A DNA stretch of 64,000 nucleotides, taken from Apodospora peruviana (lineage: Eukaryota; Ascomycota; Sordariomycetes; Sordariales; Lasiosphaeriaceae). The position numbers were made by a program, and so were the translations under genes. Positions 24,408 through 35,343 of the stretch are shown piece by piece. The stretch is taken from contig JAUEDM010000002.1 in NCBI GenBank assembly GCA_033439685.1, positions 1,116,001 to 1,180,000 of the forward strand. The letters are read 5' to 3'. The notes under the pieces are model-generated. The model had not been told where the DNA came from. It did no database searches and saw nothing but the letters and a program-made list of their open reading frames with translations. The stretch's first letter is position 1. Every line of letters starts with the position of its first letter.

Positions 24408-25347
24408 TCATGGCTTGGGCCTCCTCTTGCCAATGTTGTAGCCCCACGACCTCAGCACTTTGACCACCTTGGGCAACAATGCCGCGGTCAGGGGGACGCG
24501 GACGAAAATAAAACTCTTGTGGATCGCATACGCGAAGGCGAACTGCGTTGCCAAGCCTTTTCCCGGTGGTTAGCACTGGCTACGATAGTTTCGGGTTGGG
24601 ATGCCTTTGAGACAGAAAAACTTACTGGCTCCTTCCTGTTGCGTCCTCTCCTCGGCCTCCTTCACTCCCCAGCCGGCCATCTCCACGTCCTGGACCACCT
24701 CGCTGTCGCTGCCCATCTGCTGCTTCGCGTTCTCCTTGAGCGCATGCCGGTACTCGTGCCACCAATTCTTGATGCTCTCGGGTATGATCTTCTTGACGTT
24801 TGACACAACAATGTGCTCGACCTCGGCTGATCGATGTTAGCTAACCAACGATCCCTCTTCCCCGACCACTGTCACAAAAACAGAGAGACTCACCAATCTT
24901 ATCCGTGCCGACTATCCGCACCAGCAAAAAGCAAAACGGCAAGTCCAGCGCGCTCAGCGCCAGGTACACTCCCACCGCCGCCCAGCCGTATTCCCTCGAC
25001 AGCTTCTTCAACCGGCCGCTGACCGATAATGATTCCGGCTCCGCAGCCGGCTTGCTCCCGGACTGCTGCTGAGACCGCCTTGCCTTTGAGGTCTGGAAAT
25101 AACGTCTGGGGGCAGCGCGGAACTGAGATGATCTAAACCGCCCAGCCTGTAACACCTGCTGTCTGCTGTTCGCCAACCTCTGTGCCCAGAACTGCGCTGA
25201 TGATGACCGAGCCGCCGTGGTATTTGTCGTTGTGATCGTGCGGCTGCATAGTTTCCCTGTTGCTGCCGTGTCCTTGGCCACCTTTCTCAAAAAAGCGCTT
25301 CTTCCTCCTCCTCCGAAAAGGACATCAACCACTGCCGATCGGAACAT
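24408..25347 (-). CDS. DUF1279 (FAM210/Nat2-like) mitochondrial protein
   Basis: Three exons (25347-24894, 24826-24626, 24556-24408) with introns of 67 and 69 nt encode 267 residues. The first ~105 residues are rich in Arg, Ser, Ala and Gln with few acids, including QFRAAPRRYFQTSKARR, which is typical of a mitochondrial targeting sequence. The DUF1279 core follows at about 113-190: LKKLSREYGWAAVGVYLAL with a hydrophobic helix (about 122-144), then GTDKI. The C-terminal exon (LATQFAFAYAIHKS, then RVPLTAALLPKVV) completes the family pattern. Yeast Nat2 and animal FAM210A/B are the known relatives; they are mitochondrial inner-membrane proteins. The acetyltransferase name once given to yeast Nat2 is not supported by any motif here. 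The frame upstream of 25347 is treated as 5' leader because MFRS fits a presequence best. Confidence 0.92.
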
Positions 25348-26052
25348 GTTGTCGGTCGTGATATGTGGCCCTCCCTCAAGGTTGTATGTGCACGCCTCTT
25401 GCAAGTTCTTTGTTTCTTCTGGAGGAAGAAACAAAATTTCTATTTCTCTCCCAGCTTTGATCACTAAAAAACTCGACTTTTCAACTCCGGCGCCGATTCT
25501 CGGGACTCGGGGCAAGCTATCAAGCCGCGCTCTGGAGGATGCGATCGGGTTTCGGATCCGTCGGTCGGTCGGCTGGTCGGAAGGAAAGAAAATGACAAAC
25601 TCACTTACTAAACCTGCGTGTAGCAAGTGAAAGCTGGAACACACACTCTCCTTCGGCAAGTGGTTTGTTGGCGTTTATCGAGCTTCGGTTTTTGCGTTGA
25701 TGTCAGGTGCTCGTCGTTTGGGAAATTTTGGAGCTATACGGTTCTTGGACCAGGATCCGAGCGTCGCGCATCCTGGCGGGCAGCTTCGGAAACGGCCAAA
25801 GGTGATGTAATAATTGTCCGGCAGGGGCAGGCGGACCGGAGGAAGCTGGGCCGATTTCAGCTCAAGTGGCAGACAGCTGGTAGGGTGGATGTCAGCTGTC
25901 AGGTGCGTACCCGTCGGGGCTAAATTTGCAGTGCTGAAAGTTCGGCCCGAAACAGGTATTTCATGAGATTTCAATTGTCCCACGAAAATCCACAAGACTA
26001 TCCATAACTGCAGATCAGGGTCCCTCTGACAGTCACAACGGAAGCAATTCCA
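25348..26052. other. Intergenic region upstream of the DUF1279 gene
   Basis: Probable promoter and leader of the minus-strand DUF1279 gene. Its reading frame stays open to about 25659 but with no family-like sequence. Nothing else was recognised before the tRNA at 26053. Confidence 0.6.
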
Positions 26053-26138
26053 GCGTCAATGGTCTAGTGGTTAGGATTCAACCCTTCCATCAAGGAAGAG
26101 CCAAGGTTGAGGGGGGGGTTCGATTCCCTCTTGACGCA
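26053..26138 (+). tRNA. tRNA-Gly (anticodon TCC) with a 14-nt intron
   Basis: The acceptor arms GCGTCAA (26053-26059) and TTGACGC (26131-26137) pair fully, with discriminator A. The A box (TGGTCTAGTGG) and B box (GGTTCGATTCC) are canonical. The anticodon stem is CAACC (26079-26083) with GGTTG (26105-26109), and the anticodon TCC is at 26086-26088 in the loop CTTCCA. An intron of about 14 nt (26090-26103) follows position 37. The variable and T-stem region is a run of eight G, so one T-stem pair is G-U (stem partner CCCTC). Removal by the tRNA splicing endonuclease is expected. Confidence 0.9.
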
Positions 26139-26714
26139 AGCAATAAGACTCCAAAGTTTCCGAGTTACTTTTTGCAGTTTGATAGTAATATCCATCCATC
26201 CGTACAGCGAATAATGTTTACTTTTGGTAAAGCAACCATCCCGTCTCATTCGTCTTGGCAGAGGATGATGGACTGGAAGGTTGTTTTCTAACAAGAGTGA
26301 TTGACGCCAAAGTCCGCTGTTCCGTTGATAAGAATTTTCGGTTCCAAGATAGCAACGAGTGTAATGACGGGAGCTTGCAAAGTCTTACCGATTAACCGTC
26401 AAGTCTTTACATGCATGGTTTGCCATCCAATTGACATAAGGAAAATAAAGGGTAGCCTATCGACAACTTCAGCGCTAACATGCCAGCCGACATCATGCAT
26501 TGGTAAACCAGAACCTCAACTTTAATGCCAAATCTAAAGCCTCTCACAAGAGCCAAACAAATGTCGATTTACACGAATAAGTCTTTGTCCGCTGTAGGTT
26601 ATGCAATCAACAGGATTCACCAACCTATGAGCTGACTGAAGGTTGTATGTTTGCATTTATATACCCCGCTCGCAACAAAACTTTTAAACAAAATCATTGG
26701 AAGCCATTCCTTAA
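26139..26714. other. Intergenic DNA between two tRNA genes
   Basis: About 575 bases separate the two tRNA genes. It contains only short open frames. No additional A-box/B-box pair or protein gene was found. Confidence 0.6.
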
Positions 26715-26805
26715 TCGGGTATGGTGTAGCGGTAACATCGTTGACTCTCACTTCTCAGAAGTGACTGTTCTCTCAACAGCCCCGGGTTCGACTCCCGGTA
26801 TCCGA
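26715..26805 (+). tRNA. tRNA-Glu (anticodon CTC) with a 21-nt intron
   Basis: The acceptor arms TCGGGTA (26715-26721) and TATCCGA (26799-26805) pair with one G-U. The D arm contains TGGTGTAGCGG (A box) and the T arm CCGGG-TTCGACT-CCCGG (B box). The anticodon stem is GTTGA (26740-26744) with TCAAC (26773-26777). The loop shows CT-CTC-A, giving anticodon CTC at 26747-26749, and is interrupted after position 37 by an intron at about 26751-26771. The mature form closely matches the usual fungal tRNA-Glu. Confidence 0.94.
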
Positions 26806-27133
26806 GTCTCATCTACTTTTTCTTTTTCTCTTTCTATTTTTCTTCATTAATCCTCCTCTTCAGGAGAAAATCAGCAAGATCTATCCGGTGGATGCCTTTC
26901 TTCTTTTTTTATAAATGATGCAGCATCTCCTTTCTTGTTGGACATACACAGTGCTTATAATGCAAATGGATAAAATAGAGTAAGATGTTGTTAGAGGCGT
27001 TACGTCCAACTTTGGCATCCGTCAAGTGAATCAAGTCTCGCACGCTCCATTATCCATGCATACAACAGTCACCTACCATAAGCAAAACCACATGACATAA
27101 CACCATAAATCATCCCCATCAACACCATCGAAA
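26806..27133. other. Short intergenic region
   Basis: It begins with a T-rich tract just after the tRNA-Glu, compatible with Pol III termination, and ends as the 3' flank of the 5-oxoprolinase gene. No other feature was seen. Confidence 0.6.
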
Positions 27134-30100
27134 TCAAACCTGCAATGCAGCCTCCTCCCTCGCCGCAAACGACCCCTTCTTCCACCCCTCCATCGGATCC
27201 CTATCCTCCCTCCTCACTTTATCATCGCCAACTTTGCCCCAACCGCCGCCGCCAGGCGTACATATAATAATCCGATCGCCCGCCTTCATGGGCGCGCTAT
27301 TCTTTGCCCCCAAGTTAATATACCGCTCCTCCTCTTCCTCTTCCGCCTCCTCTCCCCCTTCACCGTGCAACTTCCGCAAACTCGACTCCCAACTAGCCTT
27401 CTTCACCTTCCTCACCCACAGATTAAGCCCGCACTCGGCGTCCTCGCCGCCCCTCATCCCGTACGGCCTGTGCACCCGTCTCTCGCTGAGGATCGATACC
27501 TGCACGGGGATCCTGAACTCGATATCCCTCACCACGCCATCGCCGCCTCGATGCTGGCCCTTACCGCCAGAGCCTTTACGAATGGAGAACTCCCGCAACA
27601 AAACCGGATACCGCCGCTCAAAAACCTCTGAATCCGTAATCCGCGTGTTGGTCATGTGCGTGTGCACGCCGTCGGTGCCCTCCCAGGTCGGTCCGGCACC
27701 GCTCCCGCCCGCAATCGTCTCGTAGTACCCGAACCCCTTGACCTCCGCCTCTCCGGTCACATTCCCGCCGAACCCAAAAGTCAAATTATTGCAGTCGCCC
27801 TGGCTCGCGGCGCAGGCCTCAAACGCCTTGAAGATAACGTCCGTGACCCGCTGGCTGGTCAGCACGTTTCCGCCCACGACGGCAGCGTTGTCCGACGGTG
27901 AGAGCAGCGACTTGGGCGGGATCTTGACCGTGATCGGCTTCAGGCAGCCCTGGTTGAGCGGGATGTCCTCCGAGATCATGCAGCGCAGCGTGTAGATGAT
28001 GGCGCTGTACGACACCGCCTCGGGCGCGTTAATGTTGCCGTACACCTCCGGCCCCGTCCCGGCAAAATCAAACACCGCCTCCCCCTTTTCCGCATCAATC
28101 GAAATCTTCAGCCAGATCGGGCTGCCGTCGTCCATGAAATCCACCGCCGACAGCTCCTTGCCCTCGAACCGCTTCGACACGGCTTTCAACAAATTGCGCA
28201 CCTGCAGCTCGGCATTGTTCTGGATCGCCACCATGTAGAACTGCACCGTCTCCTCGCCGTACTCGTCGATCAGGTTCTCAATCAGCGAGATGCCCTTTTG
28301 GTTGGCCGACACCTGCGCCCGTAGGTCGTTAATATTGTCCGCCAGGCACCGCGTGCCGCTGCACCCCGGGTACTGCGCCGGTTCCTTGTAGAGGAGCTCG
28401 GTGACGCGCTTCTCGTCGAACTTGCCCTGCGACACGAGCTTCTCGGATTTTATCGCCGCGCCCTCCTGGAACAGCTCGCGCGAGTGCGGCGGCATGCTGC
28501 CGGCCGTGATACCGCCAATGTCGGCGTGGTGCGCGCGCGACGCGGCGTAGAACAGAATCTTGTCACCCGCCTCGTTGAATGCGGGCATCAGGAGGGTGAT
28601 GTCTGGCAGGTGGGTTCCGCCGTACGAAGGATGGTTGGAGATGATGACGTCTCCTTTGCTCAGCTTTCCCTTCCAGATCTCGGCCTGGCGGCGGACGCAG
28701 GTCGACATGGAACCCAAGTGAACTGGTAAATGGGGAGCGTTCGCCACAAGACCGCCGGTGGCGTCGAAGATGGCGCACGAGAAATCGAGGCGCTCCTTGA
28801 CGTTGGTGCTGACGCTGGTCTTTTGCAGCGCCCTGCCCATCTGCTCAGCAATCGCCATGAACCTGTGGCCAAAGATGCTGAGCATGATAGGATTAACCTC
28901 GCGCTCGCCCGAGGCCGTCAAGGATCTAAGACAATGTGTTAGTAATCCTCTAAAATAGATTGGAATCTGAAAATGGGAACACTTACTTATCTTTCTCACC
29001 GTCCTTCTGGATGTCAATAACAACATGCGTCTCCAGCACCAGGGCAGTGCACTTGGGCGTCACCACAATCGTCTGCGTCCCGTCCGCCAACATCGCCGGG
29101 CCCTTGACAACCATTCCGACATCGAGATCACCAAGCTTGTAAATCGGCGTGTCCAGACGGCCCCCCTCAAAGTATACTTTCGCTTCAGAGTGCTTCTTCT
29201 CGGCAGCGACATCGTGGCGGTTGACCGTCTTGAGCTGCTCGTCCACCGTCTTTTCGTCATACCTAAAGCTCTTGCCAATCCCACGCACACGGATATCGTC
29301 CACAATAATGTCCCTGTCGTCCAGAGTAAAGCCGAACTCATAGCGGTGGTGTTTGACAAATGCTGTACCGAAATCCCAGTCATTGCCGTCTACAGCAGCA
29401 GCGTCCTCCTTACTAGGCTTGATAATCATGAGAGCGGACTCGGTGCCGCGATACCGCATGTTTAGGTACTCCTCAAAAACAATCTCGCTATCCTCAAACC
29501 CTTGGTCTCTAAGTGCCTGGCGAGATTTCTCCTTGAGTACCTCCATCCTGCTCTTTAGCTCGTCCATCACACTGCCCTGTGTGGCCCAGACCTTGGACTC
29601 GGGCTCCTGGCGCTCGTCCACAACATCCGCCAAGGCCATGCCATAAGCAGAGAGAACAGACGAATACCGATGAATAAGAGTCTGCGTAATACCGAGCGAC
29701 TCGGCGATAGCGACGGCATGCTGACCGCCGGCGCCGCCAAAAGTCGCTAGACGGTGCTTGGACGAGTCGTGTCCCTTCGCTTCCGTGATACTCCTGATGG
29801 GCCGCGTCATGGCCTCGTTGGCGACCGTCAGGAACCCATACGCAACCTCGTCGATGCTCATCTCCTTGCCCGTCTCCCGGTGAATCTGGTCTGCGAGCTT
29901 CTGAAGCACTTTCTTGCTCGCCTCGGGATCCAGCCCTTCGTCCTCGTTCTTTCCGAAAATCTTGGGGAAGAACTCGGGCAACAACCGACCCAAATACAAG
30001 TTCGCGTCAGTAACAGTTGCGGGGCCGCCCTTCCGGTAGCACGCAGGACCGGGATGTGCACCAGCGGACTCTGGGCCGACCACAAACAATCCATTCTTGA

Positions 30101-31280
30101 AAAACAGCCTCGATCCGCCACCCGCAGCAACTGTATTGATATCCAGCTGCGGGGACTGGATCGTCACACCAGCCGTCGTGGTCTCAAAAGTGTGGTCATA
30201 TCGTCCTTCACCATACCGCGAGACATCGGTGCTGGTCCCGCCCATATCAAATCCAATGACCGGGATCCTTGTGTTCTCGTCGTACGACGTGATCGCATAA
30301 CCCACGACGCCGCCGGCCGGGCCTGACAGAATGGCCTTGAGGCCGGTGAACTTGTCGACATCGACCAGTCCGCCGTCGCTTTGCATGAACTCGCAGCGCG
30401 CACCGCGATCACCTTGTCCCTGCTTGACACCTTGGGTCCCCAGACCGCCTGCAAAGCCCTGCTGGAAGCCGGAGATGTACTTCTTGATGGCCGGCGTGAG
30501 GTAGGCGTCGGCGCAAACCGACGTCGCTCTTGACACCAGTTTGATCATGGGCATCAGCTCATGACTCAGCGAGATGTGCTCAAAGCCAATCTCGCGCGCC
30601 ACCTCGCCAATCAGAGCCTCGTGATCGGGAAACGTGTAGGCGTGCATCAGACAGACGGCTATGCTCCTGATGCCACCATCATAAACCATCTGAAGCTTGG
30701 TCTTGATGTCATCCCGCCGCGGCCTCTCTAGGATCCGCACCGCCTCCCCGGAAAGACCCATAACCAGGTCTGTCGTCTTAGCCTCAGCCGTGCCAGCTTG
30801 GACGTCCGACTTGGTCGCCGTCCTGGCCGGGTCCTCGGCATAGTCCTCCAGCGTAACGCGCTCGTCGATCTCGACGACGGTAGAATACAGAACCTCGGGT
30901 TTGCGGATGGCCAGATCAAAGATCTTGGGTCGGGACTGGTTGCCGATGACCAGGCAGTCACCAAAGCCCTTTGTCACCACCATCGCGATCTTTTCACCCT
31001 TGCGCTCAAGCAGGGCGTTGGTGGCCACGGTGGTGCCCATGCGGATCGAGTCGATCTGGGCGGTGTCGAGGGCCTCGCCGCGGGGGATTTCTCTTTTCAG
31101 AAAATGCGACATGATGCGCCGGATGCCCTCGAGGGGCGCATCGCTGTAGTTGGCCGGGTCCTCGGACAAAAGCTTGATGACTACGTCTTCGCCGTTGAAG
31201 TTGCCCACGCAGTCGGTGAAGGTGCCGCCGCGGTCGATGGCGATGCGGATGCCCCGGGCTTTTTGTTGTGACGAACCCAT
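27134..31280 (-). CDS. 5-oxoprolinase (ATP-hydrolysing), HydA-HydB fusion
   Basis: Two exons (31280-28987, 28925-27134) with one 61-nt intron give 1361 residues, close to the usual size of eukaryotic 5-oxoprolinase. The N-terminal hydantoinase A half has the actin-like nucleotide-binding motifs DRGGTFTDCVG (about 15-25) and GFDMGGTSTDVSRYG (about 341-355). The C-terminal hydantoinase B half begins after the intron (MLSIFGHRFMAIAEQMG) and includes VHLGSMSTCV, SNHPSYGGTHLPDITLLMP and a Gly-rich stretch. The enzyme opens 5-oxo-L-proline to glutamate using ATP and feeds the glutathione (gamma-glutamyl) cycle in the cytosol. An acidic insert (EEAEEEEEERY) near the C-terminus looks like a lineage-specific loop. 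The large antisense frames over this gene are compositional shadows. Confidence 0.97.
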
Positions 31281-32065
31281 TGTGTGCGGTTTAAATGATT
31301 TCAGTATAAAAACACTCCAACGGTTGAGGTGAGATGCAAGATGCCCCCCTGAGCCTAGTCGGGGAAGTCTTCTGCCTTCGGTTCACTCAGCCTCGTCTCT
31401 ATGCAAAGATTATTTGCTTTTCAGACAGATGCAAGCTGAATGAAGAAAATAACCAGAAAATGGAAAATTGCAAAAATGGTGTGGTGTGTAGAAGACAGGT
31501 CGAATTAGAGGAACGGGCATGTCGTCATATCAACTGAACTGCCACTTCCCCGCGAGATATAACGGTTCTTCACGGCGTTCCGTTGTCGGTAATATCGGCC
31601 CCACTAACACTACAGTTTGTGCCGCGCCGCCCCCGCACTGTCGGGCATGACGCCCGATCAACCGCTGGTCATCGCCACCGACACTTCTGAATGGTCCGAC
31701 GGACACTGGCGCCGGGCTCGCTGGCCGATGATTACCTAAAGTCGGCGATGTGAGCCTTTTTGTTTGTTTCTCCACGAACATGTCCCTGGGGCAGTTTTAA
31801 AGCTACACTGGATCAATTTCTGTTCACAGCGCTGTTTCCCTCGAGATCGTGTCCATTTCCCAATTTGGTTCCTCAGTGCAGCTTGCTTAGGTAGGTATGT
31901 ATGCGAACAAAACATTTTGTCAAGAGGAGGAATGATTTCCCAGACCAACACTTGACCAACCAAAGCCAGTCCACAGATCATTCATCACCTGATGATACCT
32001 ATTCCGCCGAGGAAAAAGAACCCAACCACAAATACGGATCCGTATCATCAATTCTGATTCTGAAT
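31281..32065. other. Intergenic region between 5-oxoprolinase and GNAT genes
   Basis: About 785 bases: 5-oxoprolinase promoter on one side and the 3' flank of the acetyltransferase on the other. A GCTTAGGTAGGTATGT motif lies at about 31886-31901. No gene was recognised. Confidence 0.6.
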
Positions 32066-32800
32066 CTAATCCTCCTGCCTGAACCCCCTCAACTTCTCCC
32101 ACTCGCTCTCTAGCATCCCGAAATTGACCTCATCGTACCACTTTCGCTCATGCCAAATAGCCTCCCTGATCCTCCCTTCCTCAACAAAACCCAACTTCTG
32201 ATAACAACGAATCGCCCGCGGGTTGTGCCCAAACGCCGTCAGGCCTATCCTGTGGAAATTTCCTCTCATGAACCCCCAGTCGACCGCCCAGTTGGCCGCC
32301 TCGCCCCCGTACCCTTTTCCACGGTAACCAGGAATCAGCGAGATGCCCAGCATCGCGCTGCGGTGGTGCCTGCCCTCGACGCCCTTGGGCTCGAACAACA
32401 ACACCAGACCGATGGGCTTAGGCTTATCCTCCTTGGCACCGGAACCGCGACTCCCGAGATTGTTGTCTTGGCTGTTGTCCTTGGGGGAACTGGTGTCCAT
32501 CTTGGTGTCTGATGATGTCTCCGGAGAAGTCGAAGAAGGAGGTAGACAGACCAGAACACGCAGGGGGTTGTTCTTGGTCCACTCGTAGAACTTGCTGGCG
32601 TCGGCGAGGCTCCCCGGCGCACACATCCTGAAGCTGCCCATGCTGACGCTGACTGGGTCGCCGTTCATGGCGATCGAGATGAAGGCCTTGTCGGCGTCGT
32701 CTTCCTCTACCGCGCGGTAGACGAGCCGCTCGCTCTTCCACGCGTTGAGGAGTGACAGGTTATAGTGCTTCTTGTCATCATCTGCGGAAGATGATGCCAT
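32066..32800 (-). CDS. GNAT-family N-acetyltransferase (RimJ/RimL-like)
   Basis: An intronless 244-residue frame from an ATG at 32800. It opens with LLNAWKSERLVYRAVEEDD, the typical first strand of the Acetyltransf_3 subfamily. The acetyl-CoA pyrophosphate-binding loop PGYRGKGYGGEAANW is at about 157-171. The C-terminal pattern HNPRAIRCYQKLGFVEEGR is the classic GNAT motif B and last helix, and WYDEVNFGMLESEW ends the fold. A Ser/Asp-rich insertion at about 89-126 is likely a disordered loop. Relatives acetylate protein N-termini, amino acids or small amines; the substrate cannot be read from the sequence. Confidence 0.93.
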   Translation of the reverse strand: MASSSADDDKKHYNLSLLNAWKSERLVYRAVEEDDADKAFISIAMNGDPVSVSMGSFRMCAPGSLADASKFYEWTKNNPLRVLVCLPPSSTSPETSSDTKMDTSSPKDNSQDNNLGSRGSGAKEDKPKPIGLVLLFEPKGVEGRHHRSAMLGISLIPGYRGKGYGGEAANWAVDWGFMRGNFHRIGLTAFGHNPRAIRCYQKLGFVEEGRIREAIWHERKWYDEVNFGMLESEWEKLRGFRQED

Positions 32801-33931
32801 GATGCTGGATGTTGCTTTAATGGTTTCTTGTTGGAGTTTGACTTGGTAAAAGGAAAGAAAAATACTTCTCAGTCAGAAGTTGATCTGACCGTTTTATATA
32901 TCCGCATTTCCCGGAACAAGGTCCGGAGTCATGCTACCGCTCAACACAGTCGAACGGTTCCGTCCAACCCTTCTGGAGTCGGCGTAGGTCCGTGACGTGA
33001 CTCACCGCTAAGTAACTTGCTCACTGCCTTCGTTGCTGCCACTCCCGTGCATACACCTATCGTCTCGAGACATAAAGGGCCATGCAGATGCCGTGTGTAT
33101 TGGAGGGAGTCAGACTGGACCCGATAACTCGGCTCACCTGCCACGTCCCCATTATCATCCTACCTTCCTATTTCGGCAATTATTTTCATTGGAGGGGTGG
33201 CCGAGAAGTATAAAGTCCACTGCAGTCTGAGGTGACTGCCTCGCAGCCTCGGTCTGCACCGTCAATAAACTGGATTGAGTTGGTCAACTTGGTCAGCAAA
33301 TAATCTGTGCAAACCTTGAAATTTCCTCCACTCGCAGGGACTCACAAGTACCACCGTAAGGGCTCAACACGGCATTGAAATTGTGCTTACAGACTAAAAT
33401 ATGAGCCTTGCAAAGATAAGATAATGGTTGGAATGCCCCTCTCATGACTGTCGACTAAGCGGATGAATTAGTAGCAGGCTGACATCAGCTCTGCTTTGCA
33501 GCCCGTCTTCAGGTGGACGCTACAATATCAGAACAATGCTGGCATGGTGCACAATGGACTCACATTTTGAGCCATCTGATCAATAGGGGATAAGGGCATT
33601 GTTCATGGCTAAACCAGATTCGCATTGGATCGATTCCGCACAAGGGAAACCGTTAAAGTCGGCGAGGTGAAGTGATTGAAAGATAATATAACCACCCCCG
33701 CGGCAGACCAGCATCAAAATATTAGTATGGAAATCATTATACCATGGCCATGGATAGAAGCACCTCAATAACACCGAAACCCGAAACCGGAATGACCACG
33801 CCCTGGTGTTTTGCCCCACGACCCGACCGACGCACAAAAAGAAAAGTAAGAGATGACGTACATCTCTCCTGAGGATATTCCGGGAAAAGCATCAAGGATA
33901 AGGATTCACGAGATCAATGTGATCAGCCCTC
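32801..33931. other. Intergenic region
   Basis: About 1.1 kb: promoter of the acetyltransferase at the left and 3' flank of the Sub1/PC4 gene at the right. A tRNA-like A box near 33197 was examined and rejected. No gene was found. Confidence 0.6.
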
Positions 33932-34533
33932 CTACTCATCATCATCATCGTCATCCTCGTCACTCGTCTCCTCGATGTTAAGCTTCTTGGCCTTCTTTAC
34001 CGAAGCCTTTTTCGCCGGCAACTGCGCCGGGGAAGAAGAAGCAGCAACAGCACCAGATGATGACGTGACACCCGGGTCCTCGACACTGTGACCCTTTGCG
34101 CGAAGCTCATTGTTGAGCTCCGGGATGATCTTGAGGAAGCCTTGGTACTGCTCCACACTGAGCGAGATACCCTAGTCACTCTCGATTTAGTGAACGGGAC
34201 AAGGTAGCCAAGGGAATAAGTTACCTACCTTCTTGCCTGGCTTTGTTTCGCCGTCGTTGGTCGTGTAGTACTCGCGGATATTGACAAATGTCTTGCCGCT
34301 GAAGTTCGAGAGGCCGGCGCGACGGGTGCCGCCGATCTATGGAAGGTCAGATTAGGGAACTGGTGATGATGGGATCAGAAACAAACCTCCCAGTAGGCAT
34401 TTCCATCACCATCAGTGCCTTTGCCCAGCTCTTTCTTGGCTTTGGCCTTGCCCTCGCTTTTGGTCTTCTTCACATACTGGGTCTCACCATCGCTGTCGGG
34501 ATCGACCTGGCGCTGCCGCTTGCCAGGAGGCAT
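33932..34533 (-). CDS. Transcriptional coactivator Sub1/PC4
   Basis: Three exons (34533-34387, 34336-34229, 34171-33932) with introns of 50 and 57 nt encode 164 residues. A lysine-rich N-terminal tail (1-40) leads into the PC4 single-stranded DNA-binding core at about 44-110. The core includes GNAYWEIGGTRRAGLSNF, KTFVNIREYYTTNDGETKPG, and KKGISLSVEQYQGFLKIIPE. The C-terminus is a Lys-rich patch followed by an acidic run (EETSDEDDDDDDE). Sub1/PC4 dimers bind ssDNA and act in Pol II preinitiation, re-initiation and DNA repair in the nucleus. The acidic C-terminal extension is common in filamentous fungi. The gene is divergent from the sorting nexin gene, with 810 bases between start codons. Confidence 0.96.
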
Positions 34534-35343
34534 GGTGAAGAAATCGGCGGTTGGCTGGGGAGGGACAACTAGGGTTTTAAATGGTACCCGTATGTCAAGG
34601 TTGCCTAGCAGGAGATCTTATTTTGTGGATGCGCATGATTAGGTGACGTGTTGACTGAAGGAAGAGAATGCTGCTCGGGGAAGAATTTGCACGAACCTCA
34701 GCAGTGAACTTATATCGCGGCAATTACCCCCAAACGAACGCGACTAACGTTGAGCCAAGGTGACGTCGAGCGTGCCTTCCTGTAATTGACAAACGCGAAT
34801 GCACGTGATTGGAGTGGTCCGACGGTCCGACAGTGGTGAAAGCCTTGAAACACTCTTAATAATTGACGCCTGTGCACGAGCCCACTGTTTGACTTGAATG
34901 CGCCAAGACAGGAATCCCTACGGTACCGGTTGTGTCTCCACTTCAAAGCGCGATCCTCCAGTCCGCCCGGAAGTCCGGAGTTGAAAGGAAGTCGAAACCT
35001 CAACTACTACCTTACCTAATTCCCCCCTATTCTATTCCTCCGCTCCCGCTTTTGGTCGCCGATCCGGGGATTGTACACATTATCTATTATCATGTATTAC
35101 TGATACAGTCTTCTTTCTATTGCCAATTGACAGATACATCACACAAGCAACGAGAAAGGTGCATTCCGATTCGACCGGATGCCCCCTTGAACACGCACGC
35201 ACAAGCCAACTAAACACATTCAGCAAACATCCGACGATTCCTCACAACCAAACCGACGACACACCACCGACGAGGATGCTTTGTGGCCCCTGCGATCTCC
35301 CATAACCCAAAATGCGCTCGACCTGGGCGCTACACCCGAAAAC
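34534..35343. promoter_or_regulatory. Divergent promoter between Sub1/PC4 and sorting nexin; two uORFs
   Basis: 810 bases separate the two divergent start codons, so both promoters must lie here. The side next to the nexin gene is pyrimidine-rich (about 35005-35060). It carries two upstream ATGs: one at 35276 with a 9-codon ORF ending at 35305, and one at 35312 with a 17-codon ORF ending at 35365, which overlaps the main ATG at 35344. Transcript start sites are unknown, so whether the uORFs are on the mRNA is inference. Confidence 0.6.

Noticed and set aside
24261..24803. 180-codon plus-strand frame
   Set aside because: Antisense to the DUF1279 gene exons; the minus strand has family motifs and correct splice sites.
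29754..30326. 190-codon plus-strand frame
   Set aside because: Antisense shadow of the 5-oxoprolinase coding sequence.
33196..33275. tRNA-Leu/Ser-like A box (GTGGCCGAG) with a possible anticodon hairpin
   Set aside because: No B box (GGTTCGA) follows, and the acceptor and anticodon stems do not close with standard spacing.
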